NCBI RefSeq assembly: GCF_000833575.1
Contig: NZ_CP010827.1
Coordinates: 2,520,096 to 2,584,095, forward strand
Direction: 5' to 3'
From: Corynebacterium singulare
Lineage (GTDB): Bacteria; Actinomycetota; Actinomycetes; Mycobacteriales; Mycobacteriaceae
Length of the DNA: 64,000 nucleotides
The notes under the pieces are model-generated. The model was not told the DNA's origin and ran no database searches. It saw nothing but the letters and a program-made list of their open reading frames with translations. Positions 1 to 9,519 of this stretch are shown here, in pieces. The position numbers were made by a program, and so were the translations under genes. Within the stretch, counting starts at the first letter, position 1. Every line of letters starts with the position of its first letter.

Positions 1-404
1 TCAGCCTTATTCGGATCGGTACCGAGCTCGTCTTCCTTGTCATCGGTCAGGCCATCGTTGTCCGAATCTTTCGGCTTCTCAACCGGAACAGCCGGCTTGG
101 AGTCCGGATCATTCGGATCGGTCGGAGCAGGTTCGCCGTCCTTATCCTTGTTGTTGACCTCGTCACCATCATTGGTGCCGTCACCATCGGTATCAGGCTT
201 CGTCGGATCAGTCGGCGCACCGTTCTCACCCGGCTTAACCTTGTTGCCGTCCTCATCAAACGGGTTCTTAGAACCGTCTACCTCGTCACCATCGTTGATG
301 CCGTCATCATCGGTATCAGCCTTATTCGGATCGGTACCGAGCTCGTCTTCCTTGTCATCGGTCAGGCCATCGTTGTCCGAATCTTTCGGCTTCTCAACCG
401 GAAC
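1..404. repeat. 89-bp perfect direct repeat (copies 1-89 and 316-404)
   Basis: The two copies are identical over 89 bp and start 315 bp (105 codons) apart, in frame, inside the calcium-loop region of the surface protein. The left copy may extend beyond the window edge. Such recent DNA-level identity points to array expansion by recombination. Confidence 0.9.
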
Positions 405-2240
405 GTCAACGACGACCTTGTTTTCACCGTTCTCATCCTTCGGCAGATCCGGATCCTCAATGGTTACAGAAATCGGACCCTCTGCATCAGTGCCCGGGGT
501 GACGATGACATTGCCGTTCTCATCAATCTCAACCGGAACGTCCTTGCCGTTCTTATCCTTCGCAGAGATCTTGGTGTCGTCGTCCTTGTTCTTGACGTCA
601 ATACCAGTGTCCTGCTTCGCATCGGTCGGGTTGACCGGCTTCACACCAGACGGATCCACAACGGTCTTGGTAGTCACCACGAAGGAGTCAGATGCTGTAA
701 CGTTGCCATCGACCTCGAGCTCCACACGGATAGTCTGCGGAGTTTTGATGTCCGCCGGAATGTCGAACGAGCACGCTTCAGCACCAGCCGTATCGGTCAG
801 ACCGTCACATGCCTTCAGCTCACGACCACGCTCGTCACGCCATACAACTCGAACCGGGTTCTTCTCGTCAAACACGCGAGTTACATCAATATGAGCCTTC
901 TGACCGGGCACTGCAACACCGTTGGCATCCTCATCGTCAAACTTGACAACCTTGATCTCATCGACGTAGCGAACCGCAACAGGCAGGTGAGAGTTATACC
1001 AACCAGGACGTCCCAGAGGGTTCTTCACCGCACCAGAAGTCTTTTGGTTCAGCGGCTGGAAAAGGTTCGCGCCATGAGCACCGTAGGTCGGCTTCCAGTT
1101 TCCTTCCGGGTCCTGAACAAACTGGTAGGCGTACTTCAGCGCCTCTTCGTTTTTAGTATCGAAGTGAGCGCGGTAGTAACCGTCCTTGTTCGTCTCATTA
1201 ACAACCGTCTGCGCGATGAACTTATCGCGGTTGGCCTTATTCTCGAACAGTTCACGGATCTTATCCGCTCGCACGTCTGGACGCTCTTTATCAAACTGCT
1301 TCACAGCTTGGAGGCCTTCATCAGTCAAAATCGTGGAGACGACCTTGTAACCTTCAACGAATCGCTCATCTGCGGAAGTCGGGAGACCAATGTGACCGCG
1401 TTGTTGCTCAGACTCCAGCCACACTCGACCCTCGATGTAGTACTGGTTCGGGTCATCACGACTATCCGGAGCGATGTCGTAGCCGTCAGTGTCGATCTTC
1501 CAGTCAGCCGGGTCCGCCGTCATGTACGGAGCCGGCCCTTCAACTACTTCAAGAGCTGTGCGGGCCATGTACTGGCCCGCTAGACCAAACGCACCATTCG
1601 GCTCATTACCAGTCGGACCGTAGAAACCAGGGAAGCGACCAGGCCACTGGTACACCTGCTGCAGCGGCTGACCGGCACGTCCAGTCTGCCCTTCCGCAAG
1701 CCAGATGCGTGCCTTATGGCGGTAGGCATAAGTGTGCTCCTTGCCGTTCTCATCAGTCCAAGATCCCGGGGCGAAAGTAAAAGTGCCCGGGCCAGACGTG
1801 GTGCCATCTCCACCATACGGAAGGAAGTGTGTCTTTGCCGAGTACACTGGGCTGACCGCGCCGTCGTCATCAATCCACTGGAACAACACCGTTGTACCAT
1901 CCGGCACGTGCGCCTTGCCATCATTCTCAGAGGTCTGGGAGTTCTGACCGGCCAACAGATAAACGTGACCGTTATACACCGGCGCACCGTTGACCTTCTT
2001 CAGATCACTACCGCTAGTTACATCGCCACTAGCAATAGCATCAGCGTCAATCGGATTGTTGCCGGAGCTTCCAGGAACAGAAGAATCAGAAGTTTCCTCA
2101 GCCTGTGCAACCGCAGCGTTCTGCGGAGCAGCAACCGGGTGTACGAACGGAGCAACAAGTGCAACAGACAGGGCGGCCGCGGCAATAGTGGTACCGCGGC
2201 GGCGAGCTGCAGATGCTGCTCGAGTGTTCTTCTTAGTCAT
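1..2240 (-). CDS. large secreted surface protein with Asp-rich calcium-binding-type repeats (3' end outside window)
   Basis: The gene reads leftwards and leaves the window, so about 746 residues are visible without a stop. ATG at 2240 follows a good AAGGAAAGGACT ribosome site. Residues 1-49 form a long Sec signal (KK-RR-rich n-region, AAAALSVALVAPF core, AQA-type cleavage). Residues 50-450 look like an extracellular globular region of a family I do not recognise. From about residue 530 the protein has Rib/YPDG-like beta-sandwich text (DxKxxDTGIDVKNKDDDTKI). The visible end carries DSDNDGLTDD, DTDDDGINDGDE and DTDGDGTNDGDE, which are thrombospondin-type-3/EF-like calcium loops. A perfect 89-bp repeat lies in this part. 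The family normally ends in an LPXTG or membrane anchor, which would be off-window. Adhesin or S-layer-like role is inference. Confidence 0.8.
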   Translation of the reverse strand, partial: MTKKNTRAASAARRRGTTIAAAALSVALVAPFVHPVAAPQNAAVAQAEETSDSSVPGSSGNNPIDADAIASGDVTSGSDLKKVNGAPVYNGHVYLLAGQNSQTSENDGKAHVPDGTTVLFQWIDDDGAVSPVYSAKTHFLPYGGDGTTSGPGTFTFAPGSWTDENGKEHTYAYRHKARIWLAEGQTGRAGQPLQQVYQWPGRFPGFYGPTGNEPNGAFGLAGQYMARTALEVVEGPAPYMTADPADWKIDTDGYDIAPDSRDDPNQYYIEGRVWLESEQQRGHIGLPTSADERFVEGYKVVSTILTDEGLQAVKQFDKERPDVRADKIRELFENKANRDKFIAQTVVNETNKDGYYRAHFDTKNEEALKYAYQFVQDPEGNWKPTYGAHGANLFQPLNQKTSGAVKNPLGRPGWYNSHLPVAVRYVDEIKVVKFDDEDANGVAVPGQKAHIDVTRVFDEKNPVRVVWRDERGRELKACDGLTDTAGAEACSFDIPADIKTPQTIRVELEVDGNVTASDSFVVTTKTVVDPSGVKPVNPTDAKQDTGIDVKNKDDDTKISAKDKNGKDVPVEIDENGNVIVTPGTDAEGPISVTIEDPDLPKDENGENKVVVDVPVEKPKDSDNDGLTDDKEDELGTDPNKADTDDDGINDGDEVDGSKNPFDEDGNKVKPGENGAPTDPTKPDTDGDGTNDGDEVNNKDKDGEPAPTDPNDPDSKPAVPVEKPKDSDNDGLTDDKEDELGTDPNKA

Positions 2241-2675
2241 GCCAAGAAGTCCTTTCCTTAAGACTTATTAGAGGTGATCACGTTAGGGACACGTGACCGC
2301 GCAAGTAGGGAATCCGGCTTACGCAACCGAGAGCGACTCACTTTCTATCACCCGGACAGAGGTCAGAGAATCCAGGGATCAGTAAGTTAACTCCCTTAAG
2401 ATGCTATCCGCTTTTAGACATTTGGAAAACCGCACAGCAACCTTAAAATTCCATAGAAGAAATAGTTTCATAGTTATCGTCATGCAAACACCCGCAACCT
2501 GCAGGTATAGCCCCCGCACATGACACGCCGTCACTTAAGTGTAATATGTCACACTTTCACACCTGTAACACCAGCCACAGAACTTTAACTCACCTGGGGG
2601 TGTTTTGTACGGGACGGGATGAGGGGGGACGTCGACAAGCAGGGAATTTTCACTGCACACGACTGGACCAATTCA
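2241..2675. other. gene-free stretch upstream of the surface protein gene
   Basis: No convincing gene on either strand. It must carry the promoter of the surface protein gene (minus strand). An imperfect 18-bp palindrome, AGTGT-N8-ACACT, lies at 2538-2555 and resembles a cAMP-receptor (GlxR) site with spacing two bases too short. The rest is AT-richer than the flanks and shows nothing else I can name. Confidence 0.5.
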
Positions 2676-2753
2676 TAAGAAAACCGCCCCGGCTCCGTGG
2701 TATAGCTTCAGCGCTCGAGCACTGACAGCGCTACATCCAGGAAGCGGGGCGGT
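2674..2753 (-). terminator. rho-independent terminator of purA
   Basis: Reading on the minus strand, ACCGCCCCG (2745-2753) pairs with CGGGGCGGT (2683-2691) and is followed by TTTTCTTAT. The long loop holds a second small hairpin built on two AGCGCT copies. It lies 40 bp after the purA stop. Confidence 0.75.
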
Positions 2754-2792
2754 AAATAAATAAGTAGTACTTATGCGGATCACATGTCCGGA

Positions 2793-4085
2793 CTACTGAT
2801 CCTCCATAACATCATGGCGAACAATGGTCTGGTCACGGCCAGGCCCCACGCCGATGTAGGAGATGCGGCAGCCGGAGAGCTCCTCCAAGCGCAGGACGTA
2901 ATCCTGGGCCTTCTGTGGAAGCTCCTCAAAGGTCTGGCAACCGGTGATATCCTCATCCCAAGCTGGCATGGTCTCAAAGATGGGCTCGGCGTGGTGGAAC
3001 TCAGACTGTGTCAGCGGCATCTCATCGTAGCGCTTGCCGTCGACGTCATAGGCCACACAAATCGGGATTTCACCGATGCCGGTGAGGACATCGAGCTTGG
3101 TGAGGAAGTAATCCGTGAAACCATTGACGCGAGTGGCGTAACGGGCAACAACAGAGTCATACCAGCCACAACGACGCTTACGACCGGTGTTGACGCCGAT
3201 TTCGCCGCCGGTGGTCTGCAGGTACTCGCCCCACTTATCGAAAAGCTCGGTTGGGAAGGGACCTGCACCCACGCGGGTGGTGTAGGCCTTAATAATGCCC
3301 AGGGAGGTCGTGATGCGGGTTGGGCCAATGCCGGAACCGACAGAGGCACCGCCGGCGGTGGGGTTCGAGGAGGTCACGAACGGGTAGGTACCGTGGTCCA
3401 CGTCCAACATGGTGGCCTGGCCGCCCTCCATGAGGACGTGCTTACCGTTATTGAGGGCTTGATTGAGCTCCAGCTCGGCCTCGATAACCATCGGGCGTAG
3501 ACGCTCGCGGTAGCTCAGGAAGTACTCCACGATCTGCTCTGGGTCAATGGCCTTGCGGTTGTACATCTTCACCAGCATCTGGTTCTTGATGTCGAGAGCA
3601 GATTCCACCTTCTGACGCAGAATCGACTCATCGAAGAGGTCCTGGACACGGATGCCGATGCGAGCCACCTTGTCAGCGTAGGCTGGGCCGATGCCGCGGC
3701 CGGTGGTGCCGATGGCGCGCTTGCCTAGGAAGCGCTCCTGCACGCGGTCCAGAGTCTGGTGGTAAGGCGCAACGAGGTGAGCGTTGGCCGAGATACGCAG
3801 ACGGGAGGCGTTGGCGCCACGGGCCTCCAAGCCATCAATCTCGTCGAAGAGAGCCTCGAGGTTAATCACCACGCCGTTGCCAAGCACCGGGGTGGCGTTT
3901 TCGGAAAGAATGCCGGCCGGAAGGAGCTTAAGCTCATACTTCTCACCGCCGACCACGACGGTGTGGCCGGCGTTATTGCCGCCGTTGGGCTTGACTACAT
4001 AATCGACCTTACCGCCGAGAATATCGGTGGCCTTGCCCTTGCCTTCGTCGCCCCACTGGGCGCCGACAATGACGATCGCTGCCAT
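2793..4085 (-). CDS. purA: adenylosuccinate synthetase PurA
   Basis: Joins IMP and aspartate using GTP to make adenylosuccinate, the first committed step to AMP, in the cytoplasm. The 430-residue product has the family length. The N-terminal phosphate loop [11 protein letters not shown], the substrate segment [11 protein letters not shown] and the [10 protein letters not shown] segment are all present. The GTP-site region near the end reads [15 protein letters not shown] start at ATG 4085, giving [13 protein letters not shown]; a GTG four codons upstream at 4097 directly abuts the AGGAA ribosome site and is unlikely. Single gene with its own terminator. Confidence 0.97.
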   Translation of the reverse strand: MAAIVIVGAQWGDEGKGKATDILGGKVDYVVKPNGGNNAGHTVVVGGEKYELKLLPAGILSENATPVLGNGVVINLEALFDEIDGLEARGANASRLRISANAHLVAPYHQTLDRVQERFLGKRAIGTTGRGIGPAYADKVARIGIRVQDLFDESILRQKVESALDIKNQMLVKMYNRKAIDPEQIVEYFLSYRERLRPMVIEAELELNQALNNGKHVLMEGGQATMLDVDHGTYPFVTSSNPTAGGASVGSGIGPTRITTSLGIIKAYTTRVGAGPFPTELFDKWGEYLQTTGGEIGVNTGRKRRCGWYDSVVARYATRVNGFTDYFLTKLDVLTGIGEIPICVAYDVDGKRYDEMPLTQSEFHHAEPIFETMPAWDEDITGCQTFEELPQKAQDYVLRLEELSGCRISYIGVGPGRDQTIVRHDVMEDQ

Positions 4086-4233
4086 TTTTGGTGTCACTTC
4101 CTAGTTATTGAAGTCAAATACGCACCTACTTTACCTGCCTTGCTGGTGTGGTGGTGAGTTTGTGACAAGGTCATCAAGAATTAGCGTGCTGGCAGCACGA
4201 GGCACGATCGCAGCAACTTCAGCAAAGATCCAA

Positions 4234-5322
4234 CTAGACGCTTTCGGTATTTGTCTCGTCACCGTCTGAGTCCTCGTTATCGAAATAGATAGTGTCGTTG
4301 GTGAACGTCAGCCTCGACTTGTCTGGGGTACTGACGATGATGTTGTCATCAACAACGGCGATTTGAGCCTCAATGTCACCAATGCCAATTCGGTAGAGTC
4401 CGTTGCCCTCAATTTTCTTGCCATTGGTTGGGATTTCATCGTCATACTGGCTGAACTGGGTACTGTGCTCCAGTGGCAGGAAGGTCACTAAGTTAAATTC
4501 CATACCTTCTGGCATTGGGCTCTTACCGCCCTTAACGCCCCAACCCCCGCCATCGCCATGTGCACAGTCGATAGCGTTATTCTCCTCAGCGATTCCGCAG
4601 ACCATATTCCAGCCATCGGCAGCGATAGTGAAGAGCTCTTCGCCGCGGAGGTCTTCTTCGTCTTGTGCTAGGTCCGCGGCCTCGGTGGGCTCAGACTTCA
4701 CGTCAAGGTAGAAGATGTCAGAGTTCACACCGTCAAAAGAGTCATCCATCATAGGTGCTTCGGTGCCTGGACGCTTATAAACTTTGCCTTCAACACCAAC
4801 AATGTCACCGTCGGTCTCGGACTCATAGGTGTAGCCCTCGCCATCCTCGCTGACCTCGAACGAGGAGGATGTGATGTAAAGAGCATCCTCGCTATAGATT
4901 TTGCCATTGACGAAGAAAGCAGGGACTTTAACGGATTCTCCACCGAACTTGCCCTCCAGCACCACGTAACTGAGGAACTTGCAGGGGTCATATTCATCCT
5001 CGCCGATGGTGAGGTCCTCGAATTTCTCGGTAGAGCCCTTCACAAAGGCCTCCTTGTTCTCCAGCACCTTACCGAGTTCGGTGTCCTCCAGCTTCGTGCC
5101 TTCCCCGCAGTTGGCGCTCGTAGCAGATGCGGCCGAGCTGCTGGACGATGAGGTACTCGAGGTCGTTGGTGCTTCCACGCTCGACTCTGCCAGGGTTATC
5201 GCCGCTGCCGTGGTTAAAGTGGGTTCTTCGGTTTTATCACCAGAGCCTCCGCCAAAGGTGCAGGCGCTTAGCGTCAAGCCGGTAGCGGAGAGGAGTGCGA
5301 GAGTAGTCATGCGAGCAGACAC
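4234..5322 (-). CDS. putative lipoprotein of unknown function
   Basis: A 362-residue exported protein. It begins with a short signal and a lipobox LTLSAC, so the Cys near residue 21 should be lipidated and the protein held on the outer face of the membrane. A Thr/Ser-rich linker (about residues 30-70, SSSTSSSSSSAAS-like) leads to an acidic folded domain with no motif I recognise. A GTG start at 5322 is chosen because GGAGG lies 9 bases upstream. The ATG four codons later (5310) is possible and would keep the lipobox. It is transcribed away from the divergent gene at 5511. Confidence 0.8.
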   Translation of the reverse strand: MSARMTTLALLSATGLTLSACTFGGGSGDKTEEPTLTTAAAITLAESSVEAPTTSSTSSSSSSAASATSANCGEGTKLEDTELGKVLENKEAFVKGSTEKFEDLTIGEDEYDPCKFLSYVVLEGKFGGESVKVPAFFVNGKIYSEDALYITSSSFEVSEDGEGYTYESETDGDIVGVEGKVYKRPGTEAPMMDDSFDGVNSDIFYLDVKSEPTEAADLAQDEEDLRGEELFTIAADGWNMVCGIAEENNAIDCAHGDGGGWGVKGGKSPMPEGMEFNLVTFLPLEHSTQFSQYDDEIPTNGKKIEGNGLYRIGIGDIEAQIAVVDDNIIVSTPDKSRLTFTNDTIYFDNEDSDGDETNTESV

Positions 5323-5498
5323 GGTGGGAAACCTCCAAGGAAAAATGGGATTCTTCTAGAACTCTTCGATATAGGAAACCTTGTGGGGTCGAGTGCCAGA
5401 CTACCCAGTGCTTGTGATGTGCACTACAAAATTGGGCAAGGCTCCCCGTTTCTCGGTTGATCAACTGCCTGCCATTACAGGTTTGTCGATAGGGCTTC

Positions 5499-5504
5499 TA
5501 TGAT
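5499..5504 (+). promoter_or_regulatory. -10 box of a leaderless transcript
   Basis: TATGAT ends six bases before the ATG at 5511 and no ribosome binding site is present. This is the arrangement of leaderless actinobacterial mRNAs, so transcription should begin at or next to the start codon. No good -35 is visible. Confidence 0.6.
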
Positions 5505-5510
5505 CTTTGT

Positions 5511-6395
5511 ATGTTCTGTGCGCTTTTGGACTGCGGCGGCCAGTTCGCAGTCACAGCTTCCGCTCCCCTTGCCCACGCTGAAGAGCGAGGACTTAAAGTA
5601 CGGCGACTGCAGGTGAGCGAGGTTCCCACCCGCGCCGAGCTCAAACAGCTTGATGCGCTGGCGAAGGAGATCCTGCCAGAGGACCCAACTCCAACGCTCG
5701 ATGAGATCGCTGCACAGCCGGACGTGGACCATTTAGGAAGGCCTGCCGCAGCACCGCAAGCACGATTCTTGCGTGAACCGCTGCGCGTAGTCGTCGTAGG
5801 TAGCGACGCGGCGCTGAGCGCCGTGCTCACCCGGTTGATGCGGGCTGATTACCTGTGGGCTGAGGTAGGCTTCGTGCCAACCGATGAGACATCGACGGCA
5901 GCGATGAATTGGGGACTGCCTACATCCGCTGAAGACGCGCTCTCGTTTGCGTTGAGTGCACCGGTTAAACCTGTACCCCTCATTCGCAATGACGCGGGGC
6001 TTGCTGTAGCGGGTGCGGCCACTATTGCCGAGTGGACGGATGAGGAGATAACGGGCGAGATTATCGTTGATGACGACGTACTGCTGCGCGCAGACCGCGA
6101 GAAACACGTTTTTGGTGCTCGCCTCGTGCCAATGACCGATGCTCCGGGCATCGTGGCGGCGAGGGCAGTATCGAGCTTTGCGGCGGATGCCTCGCCACGA
6201 CGAGGGGTGTTCGGCCGGCTGCGCAAGCACGTGCAGCCAGGGCAACTCGACCCAGCCAGCGTAGTCAGAGGAAGGGCGGTGCAGGCAGGGGGGCCGTCGC
6301 TAAGCATCAGCGTCGATGGAGTCCGCGCACCGCGCCCAGTCAAACGCGTGACGTTCTACCGTCACCTGCGCGACCTGCAGATAGTGCGGCCTTAA
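5511..6395 (+). CDS. conserved hypothetical protein
   Basis: A 294-residue soluble protein without signal or membrane segment. It starts MFCALLDCGGQFAVTASAPL and has a central LRVVVVGSDAALSAVLTRLMRADYLWAEVGFVP segment that could be a Rossmann-like strand-loop-helix (seen), but lacks a full nucleotide-binding motif. The C-terminus is basic (RPVKRVTFYRHLRD), which might suggest nucleic-acid or membrane-surface contact (inference). The same position next to purA is occupied by conserved unknown genes in other corynebacteria. The start is supported by the -10 box immediately upstream rather than by a ribosome site. Confidence 0.75.
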   Translation: MFCALLDCGGQFAVTASAPLAHAEERGLKVRRLQVSEVPTRAELKQLDALAKEILPEDPTPTLDEIAAQPDVDHLGRPAAAPQARFLREPLRVVVVGSDAALSAVLTRLMRADYLWAEVGFVPTDETSTAAMNWGLPTSAEDALSFALSAPVKPVPLIRNDAGLAVAGAATIAEWTDEEITGEIIVDDDVLLRADREKHVFGARLVPMTDAPGIVAARAVSSFAADASPRRGVFGRLRKHVQPGQLDPASVVRGRAVQAGGPSLSISVDGVRAPRPVKRVTFYRHLRDLQIVRP

Positions 6396-6886
6396 TTATC
6401 CTGCTAAATGATCCGATCAATCTGGCTCAGTACTGGGACCACTAATGTGGGAGCCAGCACGAAATGTCGTTTAAGCTCAATTCTCGAGCCCGAGTTTGAG
6501 GGTAAAACGAAATGAGGATCCGACCAGCATTACCTTTCGGTACTAGGCTCGGAACCGGATCCTCACCGCATGCGCATTGTGCAATGCACCTAGGCGGTAT
6601 GCGGAAAACTCTACCATTCTCGACTCGTCAAAAGCTATCCACCGGAGAAAACCTACAAGGTGTATCACCTTAGTGGGCCCAAGCACGCCTTAACTCTCAC
6701 TACCGCTGGTGAGCAGGAAATCCTGCACGAAGCAAGTGGACGCGGCTCCGCGTTTGTGAAGAGACCCCGGTACTTTCAGAGTAGTTCTCTGTTGGCTGCC
6801 AAAGTCACATCTGATTTGCCTTCACCGACCAAGTAGTCCGAATGATTTCCGAATTCGCACTGCTAAAGTTGCGGCCCTAGTCATCC
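6396..6886. other. gene-poor interval with a decayed coding relic
   Basis: Apart from the coding relic at 6594-6836 this stretch has one inverted repeat: GAGGATCCG (6515-6523) and CGGATCCTC (6555-6563). On the minus strand the repeat is followed by ATTTCGTTTT, so it could be a weak terminator for leftward transcripts. No intact gene is visible. Confidence 0.5.
6594..6836 (+). pseudogene. 80-codon open relic without a start codon
   Basis: Frame open from GCG at 6594, directly after a TAG, to the TAG at 6834. It reads like real protein (for example KLYHSRLVKSYPPEKTYKVY and ending TSDLPSPTK) but has no usable start near its beginning. I do not recognise the family; a remnant of a transposase or accessory gene is possible. 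Confidence 0.35.
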
Positions 6887-8110
6887 TTAATCTTCGTCCT
6901 CCAGTACTTCTGGAGGGTAGGCCGGGTGATTCGACGTGGGCGCAAGCTGGGCCACGGCGGACTCGCGGGACATGCCGCAAATCATGAGCAAGTCCACAAT
7001 GATAGAGCGCGTCTGGGCCAAGACCGAGTACGCGGAGAGCACTGGGTTCTCCCCCGCGATATCCATTGAGGAACGCGCAGCGAGCTGGCGCAGGCGGTGA
7101 ACGATGTCCGGGATGGCATGGGCCTCATCCACGCGGCGCTCACGTGCGGATTGGTGACTGTAGAGGCCGGACAGTTCCATCATGATGTCCGAGAGGGCGT
7201 CGATAAGCTCAATCTGCTCAGTAGTGGCCTTGTCACCGTCCTCAGACAGAACAAGCGCGCGACGCGACAGCACACGGGTGCCGCGAACAACGTTATCGAC
7301 CGGGGTAAGGACACGCTCGAGAGAACGGACGTTGCGCTGCGAGCCCCACAGGAAAGGCGAAAGGCGGGCGGTTTCGGCACCGCCCTTTGTGGCGCTCAGC
7401 ATGTTGTTGATATCGCCCTGCGTTCCGCGGACGGCATCACGTGCTTCAAGAATGCGGTGCGGATCGTCATCTTCCAAGCCTTTGGACACATCGTTGAGAA
7501 CCGACGACGTGATGCCCAAGACCTTGGACACCTCCGAGCGGCCCGCGCGAAGGGGTGACGTAGGGATCAACATAATCATCGTCAAACCAATGACCGCGCC
7601 GATGATGGCGTCAATTGCGCGGGAAACGCCACCCATTTCTTCCGGGGGAAGGATGGTCGCGATAAGGATGGCGGCAATGACGATCTGATTGGACACCAGC
7701 TGCGAGCCGGTGACGAAAGAGCCAATGATGAGCGCCAGCCCAATAATGATGGTCATGTGAATCGGGCCGGTGCCAAGCGCATCCACGAGCAATGTGCCCA
7801 CGAGAACGCCGATGACGCCACCGATGGCCATGTCCACCGCGCGATTGATGCGATCACTTCCGGAAAGCCCCAAAATAATGATGACGGCCATCGGTGCGAA
7901 GAAGGGCTGCTCGTGACCAAAGAAATCATGCGCGACGTAGAAGGCCAAGCCAGCCCCCAGGGTGCTCTGCAGCATGAAGACAAGACGGTTGCGCACACGC
8001 GTGAAGCGCGATTTGAGAGACTTATCCACCAGCCGCAGCTGCTCGCGGGTAGTCCTGCGAACGCGCGTGACGGTGCTCGACGTATTCGACGATGACTCTT
8101 GCGTTCCCAT
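6887..8110 (-). CDS. FUSC-family inner-membrane protein (aromatic acid exporter-like)
   Basis: A 407-residue protein. After a basic cytoplasmic N-terminus (to about residue 42) it has a compact block of hydrophobic helices (about 43-190) containing FFAPMAVIIILGLSGSDRINRAVDMAIGG and a second GVSRAIDAIIGAVIGL repeat. This Arg-containing pattern is typical of FUSC/ArAE half-repeats. A long cytoplasmic helical domain (about 200-400) follows. Members are linked to efflux of aromatic acids, but the substrate here is unknown. The same gene lies between purA and the aldolase gene in related genomes. ATG at 8110 is used; the upstream ribosome site is weak. Confidence 0.75.
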   Translation of the reverse strand: MGTQESSSNTSSTVTRVRRTTREQLRLVDKSLKSRFTRVRNRLVFMLQSTLGAGLAFYVAHDFFGHEQPFFAPMAVIIILGLSGSDRINRAVDMAIGGVIGVLVGTLLVDALGTGPIHMTIIIGLALIIGSFVTGSQLVSNQIVIAAILIATILPPEEMGGVSRAIDAIIGAVIGLTMIMLIPTSPLRAGRSEVSKVLGITSSVLNDVSKGLEDDDPHRILEARDAVRGTQGDINNMLSATKGGAETARLSPFLWGSQRNVRSLERVLTPVDNVVRGTRVLSRRALVLSEDGDKATTEQIELIDALSDIMMELSGLYSHQSARERRVDEAHAIPDIVHRLRQLAARSSMDIAGENPVLSAYSVLAQTRSIIVDLLMICGMSRESAVAQLAPTSNHPAYPPEVLEDED

Positions 8111-8170
8111 GGTTCCCGTATTTTACGCGACCTAGATAAAGGAGTGGCAAGGGTGAAGAAAGCGGAATGC

Positions 8171-8224
8171 AAAAAATAAGCACGATAGCCGTTCGAACCT
8201 CAAGGGTTCGGCAGCTATCGTGCT
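8171..8224 (-). terminator. strong hairpin terminator of the aldolase gene
   Basis: Arms AGCACGATAGC (8179-8189) and GCTATCGTGCT (8214-8224) with further inner pairing. On the minus strand the stem is followed by TATTTTTTG. It may also stop rightward transcripts. Confidence 0.9.
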
Positions 8225-8298
8225 CAATTCTTGCAAGGGCGTGAGTGTAGGGCGTGCTCCCTCAACGGGATTCTGCCAGGCACCGGGCCCTCAGGCCG

Positions 8299-9333
8299 TT
8301 ACTTGGACACGGTCTTGCCCACGGAGTGCAGGTCGGTGCAGGCCTCAACCACGCGGTCAGCCATAGCCTGCTCGGCCTTCTTCATGTAGGAGCGCGGGTC
8401 GTAGACCTTCTTGTTGCCCACCTCGCCGTCGATCTTGAAGACGCCATCGTAGTTGGAGAACATGTGGCGAGCGACCGGGTTGGTGAAGGCGTACTGGGTA
8501 TCGGTGTCAACGTTCATCTTGATGACGCCGTAACGCAGAGCCTCCTCGATCTTTTCCTTCTCGGAGCCGGAGCCACCGTGGAAGACGAAGTCGAACGGCT
8601 TCGCGCCGTCCTCAAGGCCGAGCTTCTTGATGGCAACCTTCTGGCCCTCATCCAGAACCTCCGGGCGCAGCTTCACGTTGCCCGGCTTGTACACGCCATG
8701 GACGTTGCCGAAGGTAGCGGCCAGCAGGTAGCGGCCCTTCTCACCGGTGCCCAGAGCATCGATGGTCTTCTCAAAGTCCTCCGGGGAGGTGTAGAGGTTA
8801 GCGCCGGCCTTAGCCTGGACACCGTCCTCTTCGCCGCCAACGACACCAATCTCAACCTCAAGGATGATGTTGGCCTTGTTTGCCTTCTCTAGGAGCTCCT
8901 GGGCGATTTCCAGGTTCTCATCGATCGGGATAGCGGAACCATCCCACATGTGGGATTGGAAGAGCGGGAGCTCGCCGCGGTCGACGCGCTCCTGGGAGAT
9001 GGCCATCAGCGGGCGCACGTAGTCATCCAGAACTTCTTTCTGGCAGTGGTCGGTGTGCAGAGCGATGTTGACGCCGTAGTGCTTAGCCGCCTCGTTAGCG
9101 AAGGCAGCGAGGGCCTGAGCACCAGCAACCTTGTTCTTCACGGACAGGCCGGAACCGAACTCGGCGCCGCCGGTGGAGAACTGGATGATGCCGTCGGACT
9201 CAGCCTCGGCGAAGCCGCGGAGTGCTGCGTTGATGGTTTCGGAGGAGGTGCAGTTGATGGCCGGGAATGCGAAGCCGCCCTTCTTGGCGGTATCAAGCAT
9301 CTGGTTATAGACCTCAGGGGTTGCGATTGGCAT
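8299..9333 (-). CDS. fba: class II fructose-bisphosphate aldolase
   Basis: Zinc-dependent aldolase that splits fructose 1,6-bisphosphate to dihydroxyacetone phosphate and glyceraldehyde 3-phosphate in glycolysis and works in reverse in gluconeogenesis. The 344 residues match the class IIA length. Visible signatures are ALHTDHCQKEVLDDY (catalytic Asp and zinc His), EIGVVGGEEDGV, NVHGVYKPGNVKL, FVFHGGSGS and KMNVDTDTQYAF (phosphate binding). The start is ATG 9333 (MPIATPEVY), with AAGGATGG about 8 bases upstream; the open frame continues upstream but lacks family sequence. A 22-bp palindrome lies 108 bp upstream. Confidence 0.97.
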   Translation of the reverse strand: MPIATPEVYNQMLDTAKKGGFAFPAINCTSSETINAALRGFAEAESDGIIQFSTGGAEFGSGLSVKNKVAGAQALAAFANEAAKHYGVNIALHTDHCQKEVLDDYVRPLMAISQERVDRGELPLFQSHMWDGSAIPIDENLEIAQELLEKANKANIILEVEIGVVGGEEDGVQAKAGANLYTSPEDFEKTIDALGTGEKGRYLLAATFGNVHGVYKPGNVKLRPEVLDEGQKVAIKKLGLEDGAKPFDFVFHGGSGSEKEKIEEALRYGVIKMNVDTDTQYAFTNPVARHMFSNYDGVFKIDGEVGNKKVYDPRSYMKKAEQAMADRVVEACTDLHSVGKTVSK

Positions 9334-9440
9334 GTAGATCCATCCTTTGGAGTTGCTGTGCAGTAAGCCGTGTTGCTCCATTGTCGAGCGAAACAACACG
9401 TTCCAACACCCAAGTATGCCTACTATTGTTGATTTGCGCC

Positions 9441-9462
9441 GTGAGATGCACTGTGATCTCAC
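9441..9462. promoter_or_regulatory. 22-bp palindrome upstream of fba, candidate operator
   Basis: GTGAGAT (9441-9447) and ATCTCAC (9456-9462) form perfect 7-bp arms around eight bases. It lies in the gap between the fba start and the end of the GH76 gene. The regulator is unknown. Confidence 0.45.
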
Positions 9463-9519
9463 TTAAAGGGGGTGGCGCACGCCGGTGAATGTACGCCACA
9501 GCCAGGTAGTTTTTCTTAC

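Noticed and set aside
2538..2555. GlxR-like palindrome upstream of the surface gene
   Set aside because: Half-sites are right but spacing is four instead of six bases; too weak to list as a separate site.
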